Under the pieces are notes generated by a model. That model saw only the letters and a program-made list of their open reading frames with translations. It did no database searches and was not told the DNA's origin. A stretch of 6,721 bases of DNA from Candidatus Magasanikiibacteriota bacterium (GTDB lineage Bacteria; Patescibacteriota; Patescibacteriia; Magasanikbacterales; GWA2-37-8): NCBI GenBank assembly GCA_903853785.1, contig CAINUM010000055.1, forward strand, positions 1 through 6,721, in the 5' to 3' direction. This document shows, one piece after another, positions 1 through 4,990 of this stretch. A program made the translations under genes and the position numbers. Within the stretch, counting starts at the first letter, position 1; each line of letters begins with the position of its first letter.

Positions 1-5
1 TAAAC

Positions 6-34
6 AAAAAAAATAGCTTTGTTAAGCTATTTTT
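6..34 (-). terminator. Intrinsic terminator downstream of the histidine kinase gene
   Basis: A 9-bp hairpin (arms 11-19 and 24-32, AAATAGCTT with AAGCTATTT, 4-nt loop) is followed on the minus strand by a run of eight U residues (the A-run at 6-13). It lies about 40 bp past the stop of the minus-strand kinase gene. A shorter T-run (30-34) on the plus strand means it could also stop transcription arriving from the left, outside the window. Confidence 0.75.
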
Positions 35-75
35 CCTATAAATGTAATTTATATATATAATAATAATTAAAAATA

Positions 76-1560
76 CTACCGATCAATAACGCTCATTGGT
101 AGTTCGAACCAAAAAGTACTACCTTCTCCTTCTTTACTTTTAAAACCAATTTTACCACCTAATTTATCAATAAAATTTTTGGCTACAAAAAGCCCTAGAC
201 CAAATGAATCAGGCTGCATGACCGACGCATTTGACGCACGAAAAAATCTTGTAAATATTCGATTTTGCTCTGGCTCAGGAATACCAATACCAGTATCCTT
301 TACTTCGAAATAAAATATGCCATCATGATCTTCGATATTCACAATTATTTTCCCTTCTTCTTTAGTATAGACAACCGCATTTTCAACCATATTATAAATG
401 ACCGTTCTTATTTTCTCGCCATCTCCACGAATAGGTGGAATGTCTTTACCGAGGGCATCATAACGACATTGTATACCTTTTAATTCACACCTTGGCAGCA
501 TTTCTTTTACAACAGCCGCAACCAAACTATCCAAAGCAATATCCTCTTTTTCTATTCTCATTCTACCTTCTTCAATATCCATAGCAGTAAGCAAAGTTCG
601 AAGACGGCGGGTAATTTCGATACTGGCTGAATGGGTTACCTGCAAAAATTTATGTTGGACATCGTCCAATTTACCAAAACTACCATTGAGCAACGATTCT
701 AAATTCCAATTTACCGCCGTAAGCGGAGTTCGTAATTGATGGGAAATAATAGTGATAAATTTATTTCTTATTTCTGACAATTCTTCTACGCGAGCTTCGG
801 CTCTTTTACGTCGTGAAATATCACGCTCTACTACAGAAATCATAAATACGGTGCCATCATCCTTTGTAATAGGTGATAAAGACAGAGACACATCCACCAT
901 AGACCCATTTTTAGCAACTCTCACAGAATCATAATCGAGAATAATTTCTTTACTCGCGATTTTTTTTATCAATATTGAAAACTCATGTTTAATTTCAGGG
1001 GGATATAATAATATGGCTGATTTCCCAACAATCTCTTGGCGTGAATAACCAAACATTTTTTCTGCGCCAAGATTCCAACTCGTAATGATACCTTCTATTG
1101 TTTCGCCAATAATAGCATCATACGAATTTTCTACAAGCAACAGGGACTGCTTTAAAGCTTCGGCGTCTTTCTTTCGCTTTGTAACATCACGACCGACGAG
1201 AGTTGCACCTAATATGTCGCCATTATCATGTATAGGTGCCATTGAAAATTCGACATCAACGCGAACGCCATCCTTGCGCAACCAAATGGATTCAAAATTA
1301 TCCACAAATCCCCCAAGCTTTATCTTCTCATATAAACTAGGAAGAATATATTGACATTCAGTTGAACATAAATTTATCATTTTTTTTCCAACCACTTCAT
1401 GTCGCAAATATCCAAACATTTTTTCCGCACCACCATTCCAACTAACGATGGTATCGTCCAATCTTTTACCGATAATCGCGTCTTGAGACGCCTCAACTAT
1501 AACTGAAAGCTGAAGTTGTGAATCCCCCCCCATTTTGCTTGCCTTTAAAAGATTTTTCAT
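76..1560 (-). CDS. Soluble PAS-PAS sensor histidine kinase (orphan)
   Basis: Predicted cytoplasmic sensor kinase of 494 aa: it senses a signal through PAS domains, autophosphorylates on His and would pass the phosphate to a response regulator. Order: PAS/PAC 1 (about residues 18-130), PAS/PAC 2 (about 140-252), a short coiled linker, HisKA with the H-box SHQLRTPL (phospho-acceptor His274), then HATPase_c with the N-box (Asn390, Asn394), G1 box DTGIGIP (Asp422), F-box FTRFFRA and G2 box GLGLF (from Gly454). All catalytic boxes are intact. No membrane segment or signal peptide is visible, so the stimulus is probably internal (redox, gas or ligand; not readable from sequence). No response regulator gene is adjacent. 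The two PAS domains share GAEKMFGY and flanking residues, suggesting recent duplication. Start: ATG at 1560 has the T-ATG context of its neighbours. An in-frame ATG at 1533 has an AAAGG 8 nt upstream and is the alternative; TTG at 1590 is less likely. An 8-G run directly follows the 1533 ATG. Confidence 0.93.
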   Translation of the reverse strand: MKNLLKASKMGGDSQLQLSVIVEASQDAIIGKRLDDTIVSWNGGAEKMFGYLRHEVVGKKMINLCSTECQYILPSLYEKIKLGGFVDNFESIWLRKDGVRVDVEFSMAPIHDNGDILGATLVGRDVTKRKKDAEALKQSLLLVENSYDAIIGETIEGIITSWNLGAEKMFGYSRQEIVGKSAILLYPPEIKHEFSILIKKIASKEIILDYDSVRVAKNGSMVDVSLSLSPITKDDGTVFMISVVERDISRRKRAEARVEELSEIRNKFITIISHQLRTPLTAVNWNLESLLNGSFGKLDDVQHKFLQVTHSASIEITRRLRTLLTAMDIEEGRMRIEKEDIALDSLVAAVVKEMLPRCELKGIQCRYDALGKDIPPIRGDGEKIRTVIYNMVENAVVYTKEEGKIIVNIEDHDGIFYFEVKDTGIGIPEPEQNRIFTRFFRASNASVMQPDSFGLGLFVAKNFIDKLGGKIGFKSKEGEGSTFWFELPMSVIDR

Positions 1561-1594
1561 ATTACTGTAATTTTTACATCTAATAATCAAATAT

Positions 1595-1623
1595 ATATTA
1601 CCATAGTCTAAATAATTATTAAA
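1595..1623 (-). promoter_or_regulatory. Possible promoter of the histidine kinase gene
   Basis: On the minus strand an extended -10 element (TGG followed by TAATAT, the hexamer at 1595-1600) lies about 35 bp upstream of the chosen ATG. The matching -35 position (1618-1623, TTTAAT) fits only 3 of 6 consensus bases. It is the best candidate in the short gap between the kinase and the tRNA-Glu terminator, but in such AT-rich DNA a chance match is quite possible. Confidence 0.3.
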
Positions 1624-1632
1624 TATCGAAAC

Positions 1633-1664
1633 AAAAAAAGAGGGTTTGCAAGTGCAAACCCTCT
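1633..1664 (-). terminator. Strong intrinsic terminator of tRNA-Glu
   Basis: On the minus strand a perfect 11-bp GC-containing stem (arms 1654-1664 and 1639-1649, AGAGGGTTTGC pairing with GCAAACCCTCT, 4-nt loop) runs straight into seven U residues (A-run 1633-1639). It begins 5 nt after the tRNA-Glu discriminator base, so the primary transcript has almost no trailer. It insulates the kinase gene from tRNA transcription. Confidence 0.93.
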
Positions 1665-1669
1665 AGCTG

Positions 1670-1741
1670 TAGCCCCAACGGGGATCGAACCCGTATTTTC
1701 GCCGTGAAAGGGCAATGTCCTAACCATTAGACGATGAGGCC
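1670..1741 (-). tRNA. tRNA-Glu (anticodon TTC)
   Basis: The full cloverleaf can be drawn on the minus strand: acceptor GGCCTCA with TGGGGCT (including a G1-U72 wobble and a T-G pair), D arm with TAATGGTTAGGA, anticodon stem TTGCC/GGCGA with loop CTTTCAC (anticodon at 1706-1708), and T arm ACGGG-loop-CCCGT with GTTCGATC. The discriminator is A at 1670. The following bases are CAG, so the 3' CCA is not encoded and must be added by the CCA-adding enzyme. It has its own upstream promoter and a terminator 5 nt downstream, so it looks like a single-gene unit. Confidence 0.97.
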
Positions 1742-1745
1742 AAAT
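1733..1745. repeat. Direct repeat copy 1 (GATGAGGCCAAAT), spanning the tRNA-Glu 5' end
   Basis: This 13-bp string covers the first nine bases of tRNA-Glu and the four bases upstream of it. An identical copy lies at 1812-1824. A third, shorter relative (GAGCCAAATAA) is at 1749-1759. The repeats sit wholly within the predicted tRNA-Glu transcript. Confidence 0.8.
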
Positions 1746-1828
1746 GAGGAGCCAAATAAAAAAGCTTGGTTATTTATTTGGTCCGAATACCGGTCTCAAT
1801 CCGCTTTTACGGATGAGGCCAAATAACT
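1742..1828 (-). other. Hairpin-rich 5' leader of the tRNA-Glu transcript
   Basis: From the predicted start (about 1828) to the tRNA 5' end there are about 87 nt. Two hairpins can be drawn. One is an 11-bp stem with one mismatch, built from the copy of GGCCTCAT at 1811-1821 and the downstream segment to about 1793, with loop TAAAAG. The other has perfect 9-bp arms CCAAATAAA (1752-1760) and TTTATTTGG (1773-1781). RNase P would normally remove this leader. Its length and structure, and its repeat of the mature tRNA 5' end, are unusual. No reading frame of interest is seen in it. Confidence 0.55.
1812..1824. repeat. Direct repeat copy 2 (GATGAGGCCAAAT) in the tRNA-Glu leader
   Basis: Identical to 1733-1745. 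It lies at the very start of the predicted tRNA-Glu leader and forms one arm of the first leader hairpin. It could be the remnant of a duplicated or broken tRNA, but no further tRNA arms can be recognised beside it. Confidence 0.75.
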
Positions 1829-1834
1829 GCGCTT

Positions 1835-1862
1835 ATTATATATTATTTATCCAAAAAGTCAA
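1835..1862 (-). promoter_or_regulatory. Sigma70-type promoter of tRNA-Glu
   Basis: On the minus strand TTGACT (1857-1862) and TATAAT (1835-1840) are separated by 16 bp. This matches the -35 consensus in 5 of 6 bases and the -10 in 6 of 6. The start point is predicted near 1828. It points only towards tRNA-Glu and is back to back with the promoter that drives the tsaD side. Confidence 0.82.
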
Positions 1863-1868
1863 GATCTA

Positions 1869-1880
1869 CAAATTAATTTG
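1869..1880. promoter_or_regulatory. 12-bp palindrome between divergent promoters (possible operator)
   Basis: CAAATTAATTTG is a perfect 12-bp palindrome centred in the space between the two divergent -35 boxes. Its right end overlaps the first three bases of the plus-strand -35 TTGATT. Position and symmetry fit an operator for a dimeric regulator shared by both promoters. It is all A/T except for its end bases, so chance cannot be excluded. Confidence 0.35.
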
Positions 1881-1906
1881 ATTAAAGCACCCCTATCTGA
1901 TAAAAT
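1878..1906 (+). promoter_or_regulatory. Promoter of the structured RNA / tsaD transcript
   Basis: TTGATT (1878-1883) and TAAAAT (1901-1906) are separated by exactly 17 bp. The -10 is preceded by TGA, giving an extended -10 motif. The predicted start is near 1913, which leaves about 236 nt before the tsaD ATG. No other good promoter is seen closer to tsaD, so the structured segment is predicted to be transcribed. Confidence 0.72.
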
Positions 1907-1912
1907 ATTGCA

Positions 1913-2141
1913 TTAAGCGTTCTGTTTAGGTCGCGGGGGGACAAAATGAAAGCTTTCATCGCTTCAGTGATTGTGCATGCGTATGCACAAAACCACGAAC
2001 TGTTCACATCCGAACACCTACTTCCGGTTCTCTACTGGGCCAAGTCCCAAATTTCAGGGCCAGAATATGTTCGGATCGTTCAACGGTCAAAGGGAATCTA
2101 CTAGCGGTAGGGTTTTGGGCGTCCCGATAAAACGCCCTACC
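1913..2141 (+). ncRNA. Candidate structured RNA or long tsaD leader, unrecognised family
   Basis: This gene-free segment is about 50% GC, while the adjacent genes are near 35-40%, and it follows a good promoter. Visible pairings are: a perfect 8-bp hairpin with a 4-nt loop (1971-1978 with 1983-1990); a long-range arm built from 1992-1994/2085-2087, 1997-2000/2078-2081 and a perfect 9-bp helix 2008-2016/2068-2076; an apical CTGG/CCAG pair (2035-2038/2060-2063); and a terminal hairpin 2106-2141. A possible 5-bp pairing, 1917-1921 with 2131-2135, would close the ends. I checked by eye for signatures of RNase P RNA, tmRNA, SRP RNA, 5S rRNA, T-box and common riboswitches and found none convincing. 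No U-run follows the last hairpin, so read-through into tsaD is likely. That favours a cis-acting leader over a free small RNA, though processing could yield both. Ends are approximate. Confidence 0.5.
2106..2141 (+). promoter_or_regulatory. Hairpin directly in front of the tsaD start codon
   Basis: GGTAGGG (2106-2112) pairs perfectly with CCCTACC (2135-2141), then TTTT (2113-2116) with AAAA (2129-2132), leaving a GGG/CCC-capable apex. The helix ends 7 nt before the ATG at 2149, in the ribosome footprint. GTAG at 2107-2110 can instead pair with CTAC at 2098-2101, so two exclusive structures are possible. There is no poly-U after it, so it is not a normal terminator; translational control of tsaD is more plausible. 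Confidence 0.55.
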
Positions 2142-2148
2142 AAATACT

Positions 2149-3156
2149 ATGATAATACTCGGCATTGAATCATCATGTGACGATACATCTGTATGTTTAT
2201 TAGATTGTTCTGATAAAGGGTTTTTTGTGTTGTCTGAAAAAACCGCTTCACAAATCGAGGTTCATAAAAAATACGGCGGTGTTGTACCAGAAATTGCCGG
2301 ACGATTACATGCAGAAAAAATAGTTCCTCTAATTGAAGAAATTTTAATAGACCAACCAAGACCAGATGTAATAGCTGTAACTGCCGGACCTGGACTAATT
2401 ACTGGATTGATTGTTGGCACGGAAGCGGCACGAGCTTTGTCATACGCCTGGAATATTCCTCTGGTGGCGGTGAACCATCTGGAAGGACATATGTATTCAG
2501 TTGAATTGTCCGTCAATCAAAAAATTGAATATCCAGCGATTGCGTTGGTAGCTAGTGGAGGCCATACCGAAATCACCCTTATTAAAAAACCAGGAGAATA
2601 CGAATTACTAGGCCACACAAAAGATGATGCCGCTGGTGAATGTTTTGATAAAGTGGCCAAACTTTTGAATTTGCCATACCCCGGTGGTCCACAAATTTCT
2701 AAGCTAGCTGAAACTGGAAAAATTGATGCGATCGATTTTCCACGTCCGATGATGAAGGACACTAATTACGATTTTTCATTTTCTGGTTTAAAAACTTCAG
2801 CACTTTATTGGTTACAAAAAAATAAAGGCACAGTTTCTGAAAATGATTTTTGCGCAAGTTTTGAACAAGCGATAGTGGATGTACTAGTCCACAAAACTAT
2901 AAAAGCGGTAAAAGAAATAAATCCAAAAACTTTAATTTTAGCCGGGGGTGTTAGTGCCAACAAAAAATTGCGCGAAACATTTACTAAAATAATTTCTCAA
3001 GAATATCCTGAAACAAAATTTTTATTTCCAGAACTAAAGAACTGTATGGACAATGCTGCTATGATTGCAGTGGCTGGATATTATCAAGCACAAAAAGGAA
3101 ATTTTACCGACTGGGATAAAATCAAAGCCGACCCAAACTGGCATCTCACAAATTAA
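2149..3156 (+). CDS. tsaD: tRNA N6-adenosine threonylcarbamoyltransferase TsaD
   Basis: Transfers the threonylcarbamoyl group from threonylcarbamoyl-AMP to A37 of ANN-decoding tRNAs (t6A), working in the cytoplasm with TsaB and TsaE, neither of which is in this window. The 335 aa match the usual bacterial length (about 335-345). Seen: the N-terminal ASKHA-fold motif GIESSCDDTS (residues 5-14), the metal-binding motif HLEGH (His110, His114), SGGHT (136-140), DDAAGECFDK, DFSFSGLKT, the GGVSANKKLR phosphate-loop motif, and MDNAAMIA with Asp301, the third metal ligand. All key residues are present. The start ATG gives the exact family N-terminus. It has no Shine-Dalgarno sequence and is preceded by a hairpin and a ~236-nt transcribed leader. 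It is convergent with parB across a branched terminator. Confidence 0.97.
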   Translation: MIILGIESSCDDTSVCLLDCSDKGFFVLSEKTASQIEVHKKYGGVVPEIAGRLHAEKIVPLIEEILIDQPRPDVIAVTAGPGLITGLIVGTEAARALSYAWNIPLVAVNHLEGHMYSVELSVNQKIEYPAIALVASGGHTEITLIKKPGEYELLGHTKDDAAGECFDKVAKLLNLPYPGGPQISKLAETGKIDAIDFPRPMMKDTNYDFSFSGLKTSALYWLQKNKGTVSENDFCASFEQAIVDVLVHKTIKAVKEINPKTLILAGGVSANKKLRETFTKIISQEYPETKFLFPELKNCMDNAAMIAVAGYYQAQKGNFTDWDKIKADPNWHLTN

Positions 3157-3167
3157 TTTTAGCACAA

Positions 3168-3267
3168 CAAAAAAACAGACATTTACTTTTGAGCGGGTTA
3201 TGAGCCGAGGCTCATCCTTTCAACCTCGCGGTTGAAAAAAGCGAAAAAGTGAATGTCTGTTTTTGTT
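3168..3267. terminator. Branched bidirectional terminator between tsaD and parB
   Basis: A continuous 16-bp helix with one G-U pair (3175-3190 with 3245-3260) is flanked by an A-run on the left and a T-run on the right (TTTTTGTT to 3267), so RNA from either strand ends in a U-rich tail. Inside are two perfect hairpins with tetraloops: 3200-3205/3210-3215 (loop CGAG) and 3218-3225/3230-3237 (loop TCGC). Ordinary terminators lack such a two-hairpin insert; the apex is about 54 nt. It starts 11 nt after the tsaD stop and ends 9 nt from the parB stop, so ending both convergent transcripts is the simplest role. Confidence 0.75.
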
Positions 3268-3276
3268 ATTCAGAAA

Positions 3277-4131
3277 TTATTCATTTAAGAGTTTTTTGAC
3301 CAATCTCTTCAAATCATCCTGCGAATAATAATCAATTGAAATTGTACCACGATCACCTTTTTGGGAAATATTTACTTTAGTACCAAGTTCAGCCCGTAAT
3401 TTATCTTCCAAAAATAAAATGTTTGGATCTTTGCGAAGCGGCCGGTTGTTTAAAACTTTTTGCTTGTTAGCTTCACGCTCAAGATCACGAACAGTCATTT
3501 TTTCTCCCATCATTGAAGCCAACATATTTAGCTGTTCTTGGGGAGTAACTAATGACAACAAAGCTCGTGCCTGGCCAGAATTAATTTTACCTTCTACCAA
3601 GGCTGCTTGTACAGGATCTGGTAAATCTAGTAAACGAACTGCGTTAGCAATTGCTGAACGACTCTTGTTTACTCGATCCGCAACTTGTTGTTGGGTAAGA
3701 TTAAATTCTTCAATCAATCTTTTATATGCAAACGCTTCTTCCAAAGGATTGAGATTTTCACGTTGGATATTTTCAATCAATGATACTTCTAACTTTTGTT
3801 GATTAGCCCACTGCTTAATCAAAACTGGCACAGTAGTTAAACCGGCCAACTGCGAAGCACGCCAACGACGTTCACCAGCTACCAATTCATAACCACCATC
3901 AATTTTTTCTACAACCAGCAAAGGTTGTAATACTCCGTGTTCTTTTATTGAAGCGGCTAATTGATCCAGTTCTTCTTGTTTAAAATGTTTGCGAGGCTGT
4001 TTTGGATCAGGTGAAATTTTAGTAACTGGAATAAACCAAATTTTTCCCTCCACTTCTGAAGTATGTGATACTTGGTTACTAACTTTATTTGTCGGCGTAA
4101 TCAAAGCGCCTAAACCACGACCTAAAGACAT
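3277..4131 (-). CDS. parB: Chromosome partition protein ParB (Spo0J family, CTPase clamp)
   Basis: ParB binds parS sites near the origin, loads as a CTP-dependent sliding clamp and works with ParA to segregate chromosomes. The 284 aa are a normal length. Seen: an N-terminal LGRGLGAL (residues 3-10), the conserved basic segment that stimulates ParA ATPase; then IPVTKISPDPKQPRKHF, the CTP-binding GERRWRA motif (86-92) and ENIQRENLNPLEEA (120-133); then the helix-turn-helix NLTQQQVADRVNKSRSAIAN (144-163) that reads parS; then a basic linker and a C-terminal dimerisation region ending KRLVKKLLNE. The gene lies 9 bp downstream of parA, giving the classical parA-parB operon. No Shine-Dalgarno sequence precedes the ATG (context AAAATATG), so translation probably depends on coupling or A/U-rich initiation. 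Confidence 0.97.
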   Translation of the reverse strand: MSLGRGLGALITPTNKVSNQVSHTSEVEGKIWFIPVTKISPDPKQPRKHFKQEELDQLAASIKEHGVLQPLLVVEKIDGGYELVAGERRWRASQLAGLTTVPVLIKQWANQQKLEVSLIENIQRENLNPLEEAFAYKRLIEEFNLTQQQVADRVNKSRSAIANAVRLLDLPDPVQAALVEGKINSGQARALLSLVTPQEQLNMLASMMGEKMTVRDLEREANKQKVLNNRPLRKDPNILFLEDKLRAELGTKVNISQKGDRGTISIDYYSQDDLKRLVKKLLNE

Positions 4132-4140
4132 ATTTTATTA

Positions 4141-4911
4141 TTAAACTTTATCAAAAAAATCTAAAATTTCACGTGATAATCTTTCGTAAGCCTTTGCCCC
4201 TTTACCTTTTGGTTCATAGTGAAAAATACTTTTACCAAAACTAGGTGCCTCGGCCAGACGCACAGTACGCGGAATAACTGAACGAAAAATATTATTTGGA
4301 AAAAATTTATAAAGATCATTCATTACTTCTTCTGATAGTTTATTTCGGCCGTCGAACATAGTCACAACCGCCCCAAGCACACTCAATTCAGGTTTTATGT
4401 TTTCTTTTACTAACTCAACAGTTTTCAAAAGCTGGCCCAAACCTTCCAAAGCATAATATTCAGCTTGCACTGGTATTAAAATATGATCGGCTGCCACTAA
4501 TCCGTTGAGAGTCAACATACCTAATGATGGAGGGCAATCAATCAGCACATAATCATAGGCACTAGAAACCTCGGCTAAAAGATCAGATAATTTTCTCTCT
4601 CTGCCTTCAACGCTTACTAGTTCTACATTCGCACCTGCCAAATCTGGCGTAGCTGGAATCACACGCAATCCCGCATGTGAAGTATTAGCTATAACATCGT
4701 GAACACGAGATTGCCCCATTAGAGCATGATATAAGCCGCTTTGCAGTTCTCGGTATTTTATCCCTAAACCTGAAGTGGCGTTTCCTTGTGGGTCCAAATC
4801 GACTAATAATACAAATTTACCCGCCTCAGACAGGCCAGCGGCTAGATTTACCGCAGTGGTAGTTTTACCAACTCCACCCTTTTGGTTAACGACAGAAATG
4901 ATTACAGACAT
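4141..4911 (-). CDS. parA: Chromosome partition ATPase ParA (Soj family)
   Basis: MinD/ParA-type P-loop ATPase that dimerises on ATP, coats nucleoid DNA and moves ParB-parS complexes. The 256 aa without an N-terminal helix-turn-helix mark it as a Soj-like chromosomal type rather than a large plasmid ParA. Seen: the deviant Walker A KGGVGKTT (residues 11-18, signature Lys11 and P-loop Lys16), the A' motif DLDPQGNAT (Asp38, Asp40), Walker B VLIDCPPS (Asp125) and the C-terminal RLSREILDFF. First gene of the parA-parB operon, with an extended -10 promoter about 20 bp upstream. The start context is ATACTATG with no Shine-Dalgarno sequence. The promoter is interlocked with that of the divergent tRNA-Leu. 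Confidence 0.97.
   Translation of the reverse strand: MSVIISVVNQKGGVGKTTTAVNLAAGLSEAGKFVLLVDLDPQGNATSGLGIKYRELQSGLYHALMGQSRVHDVIANTSHAGLRVIPATPDLAGANVELVSVEGRERKLSDLLAEVSSAYDYVLIDCPPSLGMLTLNGLVAADHILIPVQAEYYALEGLGQLLKTVELVKENIKPELSVLGAVVTMFDGRNKLSEEVMNDLYKFFPNNIFRSVIPRTVRLAEAPSFGKSIFHYEPKGKGAKAYERLSREILDFFDKV
4165..4180. other. parS-like sequence inside the 3' end of parA
   Basis: Centred at 4172/4173, this 16-mer matches 11 of 16 positions of the widely conserved parS consensus, TGTTTCACGTGAAACA, including the unbroken core TTTCACGTGA (4167-4176). Symmetry is imperfect on the right side (ATAAT instead of AAACA). parS sites often lie in or near parAB, as in Bacillus subtilis where one is inside the parB gene spo0J. 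Against it, the bases also encode the conserved Ser-Arg-Glu near the ParA C-terminus, so it may be a coding coincidence. Confidence 0.3.
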
Positions 4912-4931
4912 AGTATATTTTTACATCGGAT

Positions 4932-4960
4932 AGTATATCATAAAGTTGACAAAAAATAAA
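4932..4960 (-). promoter_or_regulatory. Probable parAB promoter
   Basis: On the minus strand an extended -10 (TGA followed by TATACT, hexamer at 4932-4937) lies 21 bp upstream of the parA ATG. The -35 position (4955-4960, TTTATT) is poor, matching 3 of 6 bases, as is common for extended -10 promoters. The predicted start near 4925 leaves a leader of about 14 nt. A second TATACT directly abuts the ATG and is too close to act as a -10. Confidence 0.5.
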
Positions 4961-4974
4961 AGATTGGCTATAAT
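4946..4974 (+). promoter_or_regulatory. Perfect-consensus sigma70 promoter of tRNA-Leu
   Basis: TTGACA (4946-4951) and TATAAT (4969-4974) match both consensus hexamers exactly with the optimal 17-bp spacer. Transcription should start near 4981, about 10 nt before the tRNA 5' end. This is the strongest promoter in the window. It shares DNA with the divergent parA promoter, whose -35 region lies in this spacer. Confidence 0.93.
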
Positions 4975-4990
4975 TATGGAGAAATTAGTA

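Noticed and set aside
1298..1306. A perfect DnaA box (TTATCCACA), with a one-mismatch copy at 1847-1855, considered as part of an origin near parAB
   Set aside because: One perfect box lies inside the kinase coding sequence. There is no cluster of boxes, no AT-rich unwinding element beside it and no dnaA or dnaN, so chance is enough.
1812..1828. A second, broken tRNA upstream of tRNA-Glu
   Set aside because: Only the first nine bases of the tRNA are duplicated. No D, anticodon or T arm can be drawn in 1742-1828.
2006..2027. A string resembling the 5S rRNA loop B/C region (CATCCGAACAC, then a TTCCGG stretch)
   Set aside because: The rest of the 5S structure (closing helix I, helix IV/V partners, about 117-nt spacing) cannot be drawn around it, so the similarity is most likely chance.
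2020..2040. A CCGGAA-containing stretch on the minus strand, considered as an SRP RNA domain IV
   Set aside because: The GGAA loop is not flanked by the invariant asymmetric-loop sequences on either side, and no terminator or promoter supports a minus-strand RNA here.
1971..2168. A 65-codon plus-strand reading frame overlapping the tsaD start
   Set aside because: It lies across the structured RNA segment, has low-complexity, non-protein-like composition, no start signal, and overlaps tsaD out of frame. RNA structure explains the region better.
3755..3766. A second parS-like string (TTTCACGTTGG) in parB
   Set aside because: It matches only 8 core bases and lacks the right half of the palindrome.
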